A DNA stretch of 64,000 nucleotides. Origin: Afipia sp. P52-10 (GTDB taxonomy: Bacteria; Pseudomonadota; Alphaproteobacteria; Rhizobiales; Xanthobacteraceae). The notes under the pieces were generated by a model. That model had not been told where the DNA came from and did not search any database. It worked only from the letters and a program-made list of their open reading frames with translations. A program made the position numbers and the translations under genes. The stretch spans positions 888,777 to 952,776 of the forward strand of contig NZ_AZSJ01000007.1 in the NCBI RefSeq assembly GCF_000516555.1, in the 5' to 3' direction. Shown in pieces: positions 53,718 to 64,000 of the stretch; positions within the stretch are counted from its first letter, which is position 1; each line of letters opens with the position of its first letter.

Positions 53718-53908
53718 AGTCAGCGCGTGCGCAACCCAGAGTCCCGTTCCCTGCGTCAAAATCGCTGGCCAAAGTGCAGCGCGCAATCGCGCACACCTCG
53801 CATCGGTGCAGAGCAAAAACGATTCCCGATTGTAGGCGCCATAAGCCATGGCTAGATTTCATCGTATGAAGCGCGATCAACGACGCTTCGCAGACAGTGA
53901 GGATGCTC

Positions 53909-55009
53909 ATGGAGATCGGCTACTTTACAATGCCGTCGCATCCGCCGGAGCGCGGTCTCAAGGACGGCCACGATTGGGATCTGCAAACGCTTCGCTGGTG
54001 TGATGAACTCGGTTATCAGGAAGCCTGGATCGGCGAACACCACACGGCGCCTTGGGAGCCACACCCCTCGCCGGACCTGCTGCTCGCCCAGGCCTTCATG
54101 CAGACGAAGAACATCCGCCTCGGCCCAGGCGGATTTTTATTGCCCTATCACCACCCCGCAGAACTCGCCAACCGCGTGGCGATGCTCGATCATCTCTCTG
54201 AGGGACGGCTGAATTTCGGCGTCGCCGCCAGCGGCCTGCCGAGTGACTGGGCGATGTTCAATGTCGACGGCATGTCGGGCCAGAACCGCGACATGACCCG
54301 CGAAGCGCTCGATATCATTCTCAAGATGTGGACCGAGGATGCGCCGTTCACCTACACCGGCAAGTACTGGAGCGTGAGCAAGCCGGACACGATGTTCGAC
54401 TTCCTGAAACCCCACATCAAACCGGTGCAGGCGCCGCATCCGCCGATCGGCGTCGCCGGTCTGAGCAAGAGCTCCGACACGCTCAAGCTTGCAGGCGAAC
54501 GCGGCTTCATCCCCATGAGTCTCAACCTGAATCCGGCTTACGTCGCCAGCCATTGGGAGTCGGTGGAGATCGGCGCCCAGCGCACCGGCCGCACACCGAA
54601 CCGCCGCGACTGGCGGATGGTGCGTGAGGTGTTCGTCGCCGACACCGACGAGGAAGCGTGGCGTCTCTCTGTCGGCGGCATGATGGGCCGCATGATGGAG
54701 GAGTACTTCCTGCGGCTGCTCGGGCATTTCGGCTTCAAGGATTACCTGAAGCACGCGCCCGACGTGCCGGACTCGGATGTCACGGTCGAGTATTGCGCCA
54801 AACACAACTGGATCGTCGGCTCGCCCGCCACCTGTGCTGAGAAGATCGAGGCCATCTATGACCAGGTTGGCGGCTTTGGCACGCTCCTGGTGTTCGGCTT
54901 CGACTACAAGGACAATCCGAAGGCGTGGCACAACTCGCTGCAACTCCTCGCCAAGGAGGTGATGCCGCGGATCAAGCACCTCACGCCGAAACTGGAGAAA
55001 GCGGCGTAA
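53909..55009 (+). CDS. Luciferase-like (LLM) flavin-dependent monooxygenase
   Basis: ATG 53909 gives 366 residues of a bacterial-luciferase-like fold: MEIGYFTMPSHPPERGLKDG, EAWIGEHHTAPWEPHPSPDL near 37-56, NIRLGPGGFLLPYHHPAELA near 67-86, and GRLNFGVAASGLPSDWAMF near 98-116, with a GSPATCAEKIEAI C-terminal stretch near 309-321. It uses reduced FMN to oxygenate a small molecule such as an alkane, amine or sulfonate. The substrate is unknown. Two strong hairpins follow. Confidence 0.93.
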   Translation: MEIGYFTMPSHPPERGLKDGHDWDLQTLRWCDELGYQEAWIGEHHTAPWEPHPSPDLLLAQAFMQTKNIRLGPGGFLLPYHHPAELANRVAMLDHLSEGRLNFGVAASGLPSDWAMFNVDGMSGQNRDMTREALDIILKMWTEDAPFTYTGKYWSVSKPDTMFDFLKPHIKPVQAPHPPIGVAGLSKSSDTLKLAGERGFIPMSLNLNPAYVASHWESVEIGAQRTGRTPNRRDWRMVREVFVADTDEEAWRLSVGGMMGRMMEEYFLRLLGHFGFKDYLKHAPDVPDSDVTVEYCAKHNWIVGSPATCAEKIEAIYDQVGGFGTLLVFGFDYKDNPKAWHNSLQLLAKEVMPRIKHLTPKLEKAA

Positions 55010-55044
55010 GCCTGACCACAGACTCGGTGCTGATAACTGGAGAA

Positions 55045-55080
55045 GACGACAGAGCATGTCATGAGCCTTGCTCTGTCGTC
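55045..55080 (+). terminator. Hairpin terminator candidate 1 between LLM and M20 genes
   Basis: GACGACAGAGCA and TGCTCTGTCGTC (12 bp, perfect) enclose a 12-base loop, 36 bases after the LLM stop. There is no T run. Confidence 0.5.
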
Positions 55081-55108
55081 ACGTCCATGAACACGGGCAT
55101 GACGCAGG

Positions 55109-55142
55109 CCGAGACGTTCCGATTCAATCACGAACGTCTCGG
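55109..55142. terminator. Hairpin terminator candidate 2 between LLM and M20 genes
   Basis: CCGAGACGTTC and GAACGTCTCGG (11 bp, perfect) enclose a 12-base loop, in the same gap as the preceding hairpin. Either may act in both directions. Confidence 0.45.
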
Positions 55143-55226
55143 ACGACTGGTCCCAGCCTTCGCTAAAACCACTCTTTTCTTCCGTTGTGGCCGATCGCCC
55201 TCAGAGTCGAAATGCTCCAGGAGCCA

Positions 55227-56642
55227 TTACGACGGTTTCACCACCGGCGGCCTGGTGTCGGCTGGCAGCGGGGACTTGTAAGCGAAGGTCTTGGTGCGCG
55301 CGGCAAAATCCGCCTTGGCGTCCGACAGCAGCGCTGAATCTCGCAGGCAATCCAGCGCCGTCGCGGCCATGGCCTTGGCCGCTTGCGTCATGCCTTTGTG
55401 CGCGGCCGGCGCCTTGCCTTGCGCCACCATCTGCCAGGAATGCGGCGGCGTGCCGATTGCATAGGTCGCACCATAGGTCTGCACGGTGGGGACGACCCAG
55501 CTTACATCGCCAACGTCGGTCGAGCCGCGCAGCTGTGCCCGTGGCGAGTCAGCGGGCACCACCTCGACGCCGAGCGGAGCGTCGCTGCGCACCATCCCGA
55601 AGCGGCGATAGGCGGTGGCGATATCCTCGTCCTGGAAGGTTCCCTGCATTTGGCTGGCAAAGGCGCGGTCGGCCTCGTCGAATGGCGGCGGACCGAGATG
55701 CTGCAGGTTCGCCTGCATCGCCTTCTCCAGCGGCCCGTTGCCGAGCAGATTCGACATCGCCGAAACCACCTGCGAGGTGACGGTGGTCTCCGTCATTAGC
55801 GCAGCGCCTTCAGCCACCTTCTTCACCCGCTCGAGGATATTCCACATGGTTGGCAGTTCGATCGCGCGTACCATGTAGCGCACCTTGGCCTTCGCCTGGA
55901 CCACGTTCGGCTGCAAACCGCCGGAGTCGGTAATCGCATAGTGAATACGCGCATCGCTCGGCACATGCTCGCGCATGTAATTGACGCCGACATTCATCAA
56001 CTCCACCGCATCGAGCGCGCTGCGGCCGAGATGCGGCGCGGCGGCCGCATGCGACGCGCGGCCGGCGAAGGTAAAGTCGACCTGGATCATCGACAGCGAA
56101 TTGGCGACGTTCAGCGCCATGAACGGCGCCGGATGCCACGAGATCGCAATGTCCACGTCATCGAACGCACCCTCGCGCACCATGAACGCCTTGCCGGAGC
56201 CGCCCTCTTCTGCAGGGCAGCCGTAATAGCGCACACGTCCCTTCAGCCCGTTCTTGGCGAGATAGTCCTTGACGGCGGTGGCGGCGAGCATTGCGCCCGC
56301 ACCCAGTAGGTTGTGGCCGCAGCCATGACCCGCGCCGCCGCTCTCGATCTCGCGCCGCTCGGCAACACCCGCTTCCTGGCTCAGCCCCGGCAGCGCATCG
56401 AACTCGCCGAGAATCGCGATCACCGGCCCGCCTTCGCCGGCCTCGCCCATCACGGCCGTCGGCAAGCCACCGCAGTTGCGAGTGACGCGAAAGCCTTCGG
56501 CCTCGAGTGCCTGGGTATGCAGCGCCACCGACTTGAACTCGCCAAAACAGGTTTCCGGCACCGCCCAGACATCGTCCGCGAGCTTCTCGAACGCCGCCTT
56601 CTTGGCATCGACGTATGACCAGATGTCTTGGGTATTGCGCAT
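55227..56642 (-). CDS. M20-family amidohydrolase (AbgB-like)
   Basis: With ATG 56642 (GGGAGA upstream) the protein has 471 residues. Metal and active-site motifs are GHGCGHNLLGAGA (metal His/Cys region), PAEEGGSGK with the catalytic Glu pair, ISWHPAPF, and SHAAAAPHLGRSALDA with a dimerisation-domain His. The long M20 type matches p-aminobenzoyl-glutamate or aminoacyl-amide hydrolases. An ATG at 56744 would prefix an Arg-rich non-conserved stretch. It follows clpA in the same direction but after a terminator. Confidence 0.93.
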   Translation of the reverse strand: MRNTQDIWSYVDAKKAAFEKLADDVWAVPETCFGEFKSVALHTQALEAEGFRVTRNCGGLPTAVMGEAGEGGPVIAILGEFDALPGLSQEAGVAERREIESGGAGHGCGHNLLGAGAMLAATAVKDYLAKNGLKGRVRYYGCPAEEGGSGKAFMVREGAFDDVDIAISWHPAPFMALNVANSLSMIQVDFTFAGRASHAAAAPHLGRSALDAVELMNVGVNYMREHVPSDARIHYAITDSGGLQPNVVQAKAKVRYMVRAIELPTMWNILERVKKVAEGAALMTETTVTSQVVSAMSNLLGNGPLEKAMQANLQHLGPPPFDEADRAFASQMQGTFQDEDIATAYRRFGMVRSDAPLGVEVVPADSPRAQLRGSTDVGDVSWVVPTVQTYGATYAIGTPPHSWQMVAQGKAPAAHKGMTQAAKAMAATALDCLRDSALLSDAKADFAARTKTFAYKSPLPADTRPPVVKPS

Positions 56643-56700
56643 GCGTGTTCTCCCTTGTCCCGGTGACGGGCGGCGCTTCTTCTTGACGCGCATCACGCAA

Positions 56701-56737
56701 ACAAAACGGCCGGCCGTCAAGCTGACGACCGGCCGGT
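56701..56737 (-). terminator. Intrinsic terminator of clpA
   Basis: On the minus strand a 12-bp stem with one mismatch (56708-56719 with 56723-56734) is followed by GTTTTGTTT. It begins about 25 bases after the clpA stop. Confidence 0.75.
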
Positions 56738-56761
56738 CTGGCATTCCTGTTACGAAAGCGG

Positions 56762-59164
<2,403 letters not shown>

Positions 59165-59295
59165 TCGCGTCCCTTTTGGCCCCCGCCAAATCTTCAGTTC
59201 AAGACGATCCGGATCGGATCGTTACTCCGCCGGAGCACGGCGTGGTCCGAAAACTGGTACTCGCTTTTCGGCATCGGGCTCCGGATGACTGCAGG

Positions 59296-59628
59296 CTACT
59301 TCTTTTCCATCACGCATTGCAAAGGATGTTGATGCTTGCGCGCAAAATCCATCACCTGCGTCACTTTGGTCTCGGCGACCTCGTACGTAAAAATGCCGCA
59401 CTCGCCGATCCCGTGCTGATGAACGTGCAGCATGATTTTGGTGGCGGTCTCCACGTCCTTGTTGAAAAATCGCTCGATCACATGAACGACGAACTCCATC
59501 GGCGTGTAGTCGTCGTTCAGGATAAGAACGCGGTAGAGGTTCGGCCGTTTCGTCTTCGGCTTCACCTTGGTAATGACGGACGTTCCGGGCGCGCCGGGTC
59601 CGGTCGAGCGGCCCTCGTCGTTGCTCAT
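59296..59628 (-). CDS. clpS: ClpS adaptor protein
   Basis: ATG 59628 gives 110 residues of a typical Clp[21 protein letters not shown] (binding site for N-end residues), [19 protein letters not shown] and [20 protein letters not shown], ending LQCVMEKK. ClpS hands N-degron proteins to ClpA. A longer start at 59694 is possible but less typical. Confidence 0.96.
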   Translation of the reverse strand: MSNDEGRSTGPGAPGTSVITKVKPKTKRPNLYRVLILNDDYTPMEFVVHVIERFFNKDVETATKIMLHVHQHGIGECGIFTYEVAETKVTQVMDFARKHQHPLQCVMEKK

Positions 59629-60302
59629 GAACGGGCGCCGGGCCTCCGACAAGGCGGCGACGGCTGTGCGGAACTGGGTGGACGGCTGGAACATGGCAGA
59701 ACGTAAAGCTTCCCCAATTAACGATCGGAGGACCCATCAGGCCCGTCCCCAAGCCATCATAAAGTCCGCCAGACCCGGATTCCAGACCTGCGCGTGCTTC
59801 GCTCCCGGACTGCTACACACCGGATACCAGCATCCACGCACCTCGGACTGCCAAAGAAGCCCGAGAAACCTGCAAATCCCACATCGTTTTGGCTCGATCA
59901 TGCCTTCCGACGGACCGAACCGGTTAGAGAACTTCTGAACCGCCCTATCGGTCCGCTCTTGCTGTGCAAGAACCGGGCCTTACCGGCAAGAAATCCTGTG
60001 ATTTTGAATATGGGTTGATGCATCCCCGCCCGCAAGCGGGCGATTTAAGGGGCCCAAAGAGCTACCGAGGAACTGATGGCGGCCGCAGCCGCGCTCGGAA
60101 CCGGCGTGGTTAACCGAAGCTCACCGTGATGCTCTGAAAAGCCGCAGTCCCATTCAGGCTCTGTTGGCGATAGAGCATAAAGATCGCATTCAAATGGAAA
60201 TGCATTCGGCCATTTACTCAAATTCGGAGTGGCAGTTTACCACCCCTTCACGCCTGAGACCTACCGCTTGGTTCCATCACTGGACCGTTCTCAGGTGCAT
60301 TC
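59629..60302. other. Intergenic stretch between clpS and the TadG-like gene
   Basis: About 674 bases without a convincing frame. A small hairpin CGCCCG/CGGGCG (60027-60032 with 60037-60042) and short direct repeats are seen, and promoters for both divergent genes must lie here. Nothing decisive is recognised. Confidence 0.4.
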
Positions 60303-61706
60303 ATGCCGATCCCATCCGTGACTGACTGGTTGAAGCACTCCGCAGCGCGGTTCGCGCGGGCCGAACAAGGCAATGTCGCGATGATGCTGGCCATCGCGCT
60401 GGTGCCGATCATCGGCTTTATCGGCGCTGCAGTCGATTACACCCGCGCCGTCTCCGCACGCTCGGCGATGCAGGCCGCCGCCGACGCAACGGCGCTGATG
60501 ATCTCGAAGGAAGCCTCCACCCTCAGCGCGGATCAGCTCCTGACCAAGGCGAAGGCTTACTTCAACGCGCTCTACACCCGCTCTGACGTATCCAACGTCA
60601 CCTTCAACGCCATCTACTCGCCCAACTCCGGCAACGGCGCCAGCGTGAAGGTCGATGCTTTCGGCAATATGCAAACCGACTTCATGCGGGTCGCCGGCCT
60701 TCAGAACCTCGACATCAGCGCGTCGTCCACCACCAAATGGGGCAACATCCGCTATCGGATCGCGCTGGCGCTAGACAACACCGGCTCGATGAAAGACGCC
60801 GACAAGATCGGCGAACTGCAGAAGGCCGCCACCAAGCTGATCAATGACTTCTACGCGATGGCGACCACGGACGCCGACGTCTACATTTCGATCGTGCCGT
60901 TTGCCAAGGACGTCAATATCGGCACCGGCTTCAGGACGTCGAACTGGCTGCGCTGGGACAGCGATCCCCAGAACGAGGACCCCACCGGCTGGAACGACGT
61001 CAACGGCTCCTGCTCGAAATCGCTGGGATGGTGGGTGACGCCGAACAAGAGCAATTGCCAAGCCGCAAACGGCTCCTGGACGACCGCCAACAAGAGCACC
61101 TGGAACGGCTGCGTGAAGGACCGCGACCGGAAGTCGACCAGTTACGACACGCTGAATACGCCGCCCGATCCCGCGGTGCTGGGAACCATGGTCTGGCCCG
61201 AGCAGTACGACGCCTGCCCGACGGCTCTGCTGCCGATGACGCCGGTGCGATCGCAAAAGCAGGTGCTGATCGACAAGATCAACGCGATGAAACCGAACGG
61301 CGGTACCAACCAGAGCATCGGCGTGTTTTGGGCGTGGATGACGCACGGCCAAAACGGTCCCTTCCCGCCGCTGTCGAAGGATTCCAACTACTCCTACATC
61401 GATGCCGTAGTGCTGCTGACCGATGGTCTCAACACCCAGAACCGCTGGGATGGTACCGGGTCCCGCTGGGAGCCAAAGGTTGATGATCGCCAGGCAACCC
61501 TGTGCAGCAACATGCGCACCGCCGGCATCAAGATCTTCACGATCCAGGTCGCAACGGACAACGATGCGTTGTCGACCGTCACCAAGAACTGCGCCACCGA
61601 GCCTAACAACCCGAACTACTTCAGCTACATCACCCAAGCTGGTCAGATGACGGTGCAGTTCCAGAACATCTTCAAGGAGCTCGCGCGCCTGCGCGTGGCC
61701 TCGTGA
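60303..61706 (+). CDS. TadG-like pilus-assembly protein with vWA domain
   Basis: A 467-residue protein with a TadE/TadG-type N terminus: a polar start, then EQGNVAMMLAIALVPIIGFI (about 21-40, membrane segment), AVDYTRAVSARSAMQAAADA (about 43-62) and a vWA-like domain beginning ALALDNTGSMKDADK (about 153-167, MIDAS-like) with a late LLTDGLNT (about 363-370). It is probably membrane-anchored with a periplasmic vWA domain, implicated in Flp-pilus biogenesis. Several Cys residues suggest disulfides. No other tad gene is adjacent. Confidence 0.88.
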   Translation: MPIPSVTDWLKHSAARFARAEQGNVAMMLAIALVPIIGFIGAAVDYTRAVSARSAMQAAADATALMISKEASTLSADQLLTKAKAYFNALYTRSDVSNVTFNAIYSPNSGNGASVKVDAFGNMQTDFMRVAGLQNLDISASSTTKWGNIRYRIALALDNTGSMKDADKIGELQKAATKLINDFYAMATTDADVYISIVPFAKDVNIGTGFRTSNWLRWDSDPQNEDPTGWNDVNGSCSKSLGWWVTPNKSNCQAANGSWTTANKSTWNGCVKDRDRKSTSYDTLNTPPDPAVLGTMVWPEQYDACPTALLPMTPVRSQKQVLIDKINAMKPNGGTNQSIGVFWAWMTHGQNGPFPPLSKDSNYSYIDAVVLLTDGLNTQNRWDGTGSRWEPKVDDRQATLCSNMRTAGIKIFTIQVATDNDALSTVTKNCATEPNNPNYFSYITQAGQMTVQFQNIFKELARLRVAS

Positions 61707-61873
61707 GCTCAGGCCTTGCATTAGACGTGAGCCCGCTTACGTCGTTGATGGTGTTCCTGACGGTCTCACGCCGGGTTCCGTCAGCGTGAGATCATTTCGA
61801 GAACGAATAATGAACACTTTTTCAACGACTCATCTATACTCTCCGGCCCTGCATTCCCGATGGGTGGGCCAAT

Positions 61874-62296
61874 ATGTCTGAAATCGCTCGTGATTTTTCT
61901 GCGGTCGTGCGGCTCTGCGAGTATTGCCGCGAGCTCGAACGGCTGCATCTATGGGGGAACGACGAAGAGATCGATCGCGAATACAACGCTGTTTGCCGTG
62001 CCGTGTGGGGGTACATGTGCGATGACTTCCATGACGACAGCCTGTCGGCGGACGATCATGCCTGGCTCGACAGCCTCACCAAGAAGGCCGCCTACGAATT
62101 CGCGTTGCAGAACGGCTACGACCTCGCCGACTACAACAACGGCGGATACGTTTCGGACTGGTGGGGCTTCGCCTGGATGATCCTTGCCGAGAAGCGCGGC
62201 CTGTTCACGCCTGAACAGCGCGCCGCCGCGTGGGCCAAGCACGATGCCAAGCTGATGGCCGACAGCAATGTCATCGGCGTCATTCGCGGGCCCTGA
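61874..62296 (+). CDS. Hypothetical acidic protein
   Basis: The 140-residue product is acidic and aromatic-rich (RLCEYCRELERLHLWGNDEE, then DFHDDSLSADDHAWLDSLTK and SDWWGFAWMILAEKRGLFTP) with no signal or membrane segment. A CxxC pair occurs near 15-18. No family was recognised. Continuous coding-like composition and ATG start support it; no ribosome site is striking. Confidence 0.7.
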   Translation: MSEIARDFSAVVRLCEYCRELERLHLWGNDEEIDREYNAVCRAVWGYMCDDFHDDSLSADDHAWLDSLTKKAAYEFALQNGYDLADYNNGGYVSDWWGFAWMILAEKRGLFTPEQRAAAWAKHDAKLMADSNVIGVIRGP

Positions 62297-62432
62297 CCCG
62301 AGCGGGGCTTGACTTAGCTCCGCCCAACGGATTGCTGCCGCGCGCCGGCAGCGGCTCGCAAGCATGAGGTGATCATGCCATAGGAACGCGTCTATTCCCT
62401 CCTGTAGTCCCTCCTGCCGACGAGAACTTGCG

Positions 62433-63062
62433 ATGCTGAAACTCTACACCGCCCCAGGCACCTGCGCGCTCGCCTCCCATATCGCCCTGATCGATGCCGG
62501 CGCAGCGCATGAGATCGTCCGCGTCAACTTCAAGGCCGAGGAGCAGCGCAAGCCGGACTATCTCGCCATCAACCCGAAAGCGCGCGTGCCGGCGCTGGTG
62601 ACGCCGCGCGGCATTCTCACCGAAAGCCCGGCAATCCTGGCCTTCATTGCCCAGAGTCATCCGGAAGCGAAGCTTGCGCCGCTGTCCGATCCGTTCGCGT
62701 TCGCCGAAGCGCAGGCTTTCAACAGCTATATCTGCTCATCGCTGCATGTGGCGCACGCGCACCGCATGCGCGGCACCCGCTGGGTCGAGCCGACCGACAC
62801 CGAGGCGCTGGCTGCCATGCAGCGCAAGGTGCCGAAGACGGTGGCCGAATGCTTTGCCCTGATCGAGCAGACGATGTTCAAGGGACCGTGGGTGCTTGGT
62901 GCCGACTACTCGATCTGTGACGCCTACCTGTACACGGCCGCCCTGTGGATGGAGGGCGACAGCATCGACCCGAAGGGCTTCCCGAAAGTCTACGACCATA
63001 TGCAGCGCATGGCCGAACGCCCCTCCGTGAAGCAAGCGCTCGCGGCCGCGACAGGACGTTGA
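62433..63062 (+). CDS. Glutathione S-transferase
   Basis: The 209-residue protein matches a beta-class-like GST: MLKLYTAPGTCALASHIALI, NPKARVPALVTPRGILTESP near 49-68 (glutathione-binding cis-Pro and ExS) and a helical C-terminal domain with LGADYSICDAYLYTAALWME near 155-174. Such enzymes conjugate or isomerise electrophiles; the reaction is not known. A carotenoid oxygenase gene converges from the right. Confidence 0.93.
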   Translation: MLKLYTAPGTCALASHIALIDAGAAHEIVRVNFKAEEQRKPDYLAINPKARVPALVTPRGILTESPAILAFIAQSHPEAKLAPLSDPFAFAEAQAFNSYICSSLHVAHAHRMRGTRWVEPTDTEALAAMQRKVPKTVAECFALIEQTMFKGPWVLGADYSICDAYLYTAALWMEGDSIDPKGFPKVYDHMQRMAERPSVKQALAAATGR

Positions 63063-63160
63063 CGCACATCTTATTGCGCAACACGCGGCGATGGTCTGGT
63101 GGTTGTCAGGCGAGACCGCCGCCGCACAGAGGCCGTCTCCATCTGACGCATGGGACTGCC

Positions 63161-64000
63161 TCAGTCTCCGGCGATCCAGGCGCCATGGAAGCCCGCGGGC
63201 ACCCGGCGCGGCAGCGTCACGGTCGCCACCGGCTTCAGCGCTGGATCGGACGCGTCCTGCACCACGAACTGCGCGCGGTCTTCCAATGCGTGTGTAGCGA
63301 TCGACATCAGCCAGCCGTCGTCCTCCGAAGTCGCGTTTTTGGCCGCCACGAAGATCGCCTCGCCTGGAATCCAGCCGCGCTCGAACGCATGCGCGCGGCG
63401 CTCACCGGTCTTGACGTCGAACTTGACGACATTCATGCCGCCACGATCCTCGATGAACGAGTTGTTGACCGCATAAACGTAGCGATGATCACGCCCAACG
63501 CGCTCGCCATTGACCACCGGAAACTCCACCGACAGATCGTCGATCGGTCCCTCGCTCACCGCACCGTTCGCAAGGTCGAGCGTCCACTGATACAGCACGC
63601 CACCCTTGGTGGCCTGCGGTTCGCCGGTTGCAGCCACAGACGCTCCACCGAGCCTGTTCCACAGCCGATCGAAGCTTGCCCGGTCGTAATAGACGCCATC
63701 GAGCACGATGCGTCCCTGCGCGTCCTCATGCGCGTTGCCGACGTGGAAGACATAGCCCGGCTTGACCGCGAACCAGCGCACGTCCGCGTTGCTGCCGCCA
63801 CGCGGCATCACGCCGATGCGCGGTGGATAGTCGTCGCTCCAGCGATACGGCATGCCGCGCCGTCCCATCGCGAGCTGCATGTCGAATACCACCGGCATGT
63901 CGAGCCAGATCACATGCCGCGCGGTCATCGCAAAGTCGTGCATCATGGTCGGGCCCGTCACCGCCAGCGGCACGCTATGTTTCAGCACACCGTCGCGTGT
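63161..64000 (-). CDS. Carotenoid oxygenase (RPE65/lignostilbene family), C-terminal part
   Basis: The frame is open through the right edge of the window (upstream residues TRDG), so only the C-terminal about 280 residues are present. Iron-binding His regions are visible: TMMHDFAMTARHVIWLD near the edge, GYVFHVGNAHEDAQG in the middle, and the C-terminal PAGFHGAWIAGD, typical of beta-propeller carotenoid/stilbene cleavage dioxygenases. These cleave double bonds in apocarotenoids or stilbenes. The substrate is unknown. It converges on the GST gene. Confidence 0.93.
   Translation of the reverse strand, partial: TRDGVLKHSVPLAVTGPTMMHDFAMTARHVIWLDMPVVFDMQLAMGRRGMPYRWSDDYPPRIGVMPRGGSNADVRWFAVKPGYVFHVGNAHEDAQGRIVLDGVYYDRASFDRLWNRLGGASVAATGEPQATKGGVLYQWTLDLANGAVSEGPIDDLSVEFPVVNGERVGRDHRYVYAVNNSFIEDRGGMNVVKFDVKTGERRAHAFERGWIPGEAIFVAAKNATSEDDGWLMSIATHALEDRAQFVVQDASDPALKPVATVTLPRRVPAGFHGAWIAGD

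Overview
The window looks like chromosome from a high-GC alphaproteobacterium of the Bradyrhizobium/Rhodopseudomonas/Afipia group (Nitrobacteraceae = Bradyrhizobiaceae, order Hyphomicrobiales). This is inferred from gene content and order (divK-pleD, DUF3572-dinB, pyrB-degenerate pyrC-plsY-dprA-topA-rnr, gatC-gatA-gatB, clpS-clpA, EipB/DUF1849) and from intergenic palindromes of the type common in that group at about 5.34, 43.4 and 51.3 kb. No rRNA, CRISPR array, phage or transposase gene is visible. The only tRNA found is tRNA-Ser(GCU).

Region 1 (1-8.6 kb) is a tripartite tricarboxylate transporter (TTT) locus. At least five consecutive Bug/TctC-type periplasmic binding proteins lead into a single tctB-tctA membrane pair, followed by a strong terminator and an AraC-type regulator. 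Region 2 (8.8-20.5 kb) is accessory and short-operon DNA: a lipoprotein, a cupin divergent from a WYL regulator, a PhyH-type dioxygenase with a tandem-repeat N terminus, two alpha/beta hydrolases, a VOC protein, an AraC regulator broken by a one-base frameshift, two methyltransferases, tRNA-Ser, small secreted or unknown proteins, and a 27-residue Lys/Ala 'micro-histone'.

Region 3 (20.5-30.7 kb) holds the GatCAB amidotransferase genes with two passengers (a 78-residue CxxC protein and a patatin lipoprotein), then a nitronate monooxygenase-like enzyme, ruvX, an AEC transporter, two related small secreted proteins and a CPBP membrane protease. Region 4 (30.9-42.3 kb) is a long rightward housekeeping run: pyrB, a metal-site-less dihydroorotase, plsY, dprA, topA, rnr, DUF983, NUDIX and rpmG.

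Region 5 (42.4-53.7 kb) includes the divK-pleD polarity and cyclic-di-GMP pair, divergent DUF3572-dinB, eipB, RidA, a glycerophosphodiesterase, a GNAT-like protein, HIT, a PPOX-type flavoprotein, trmO and azlCD. Region 6 (53.9-64 kb) has a luciferase-like monooxygenase, an M20 amidohydrolase, clpA-clpS, a TadG-like vWA protein, an unknown protein, a glutathione S-transferase and the 3' part of a carotenoid oxygenase that runs off the right edge.

No unmistakably new multi-gene system was found. The most unusual items are the binding-protein array feeding one transporter, the AKK micro-protein beside an unexplained gene-free block, the catalytically empty PyrC next to PyrB, the frameshifted AraC gene, the CxxC protein translationally coupled to gatA, and a pair of secreted proteins that share both signal peptide and C-terminal tag.
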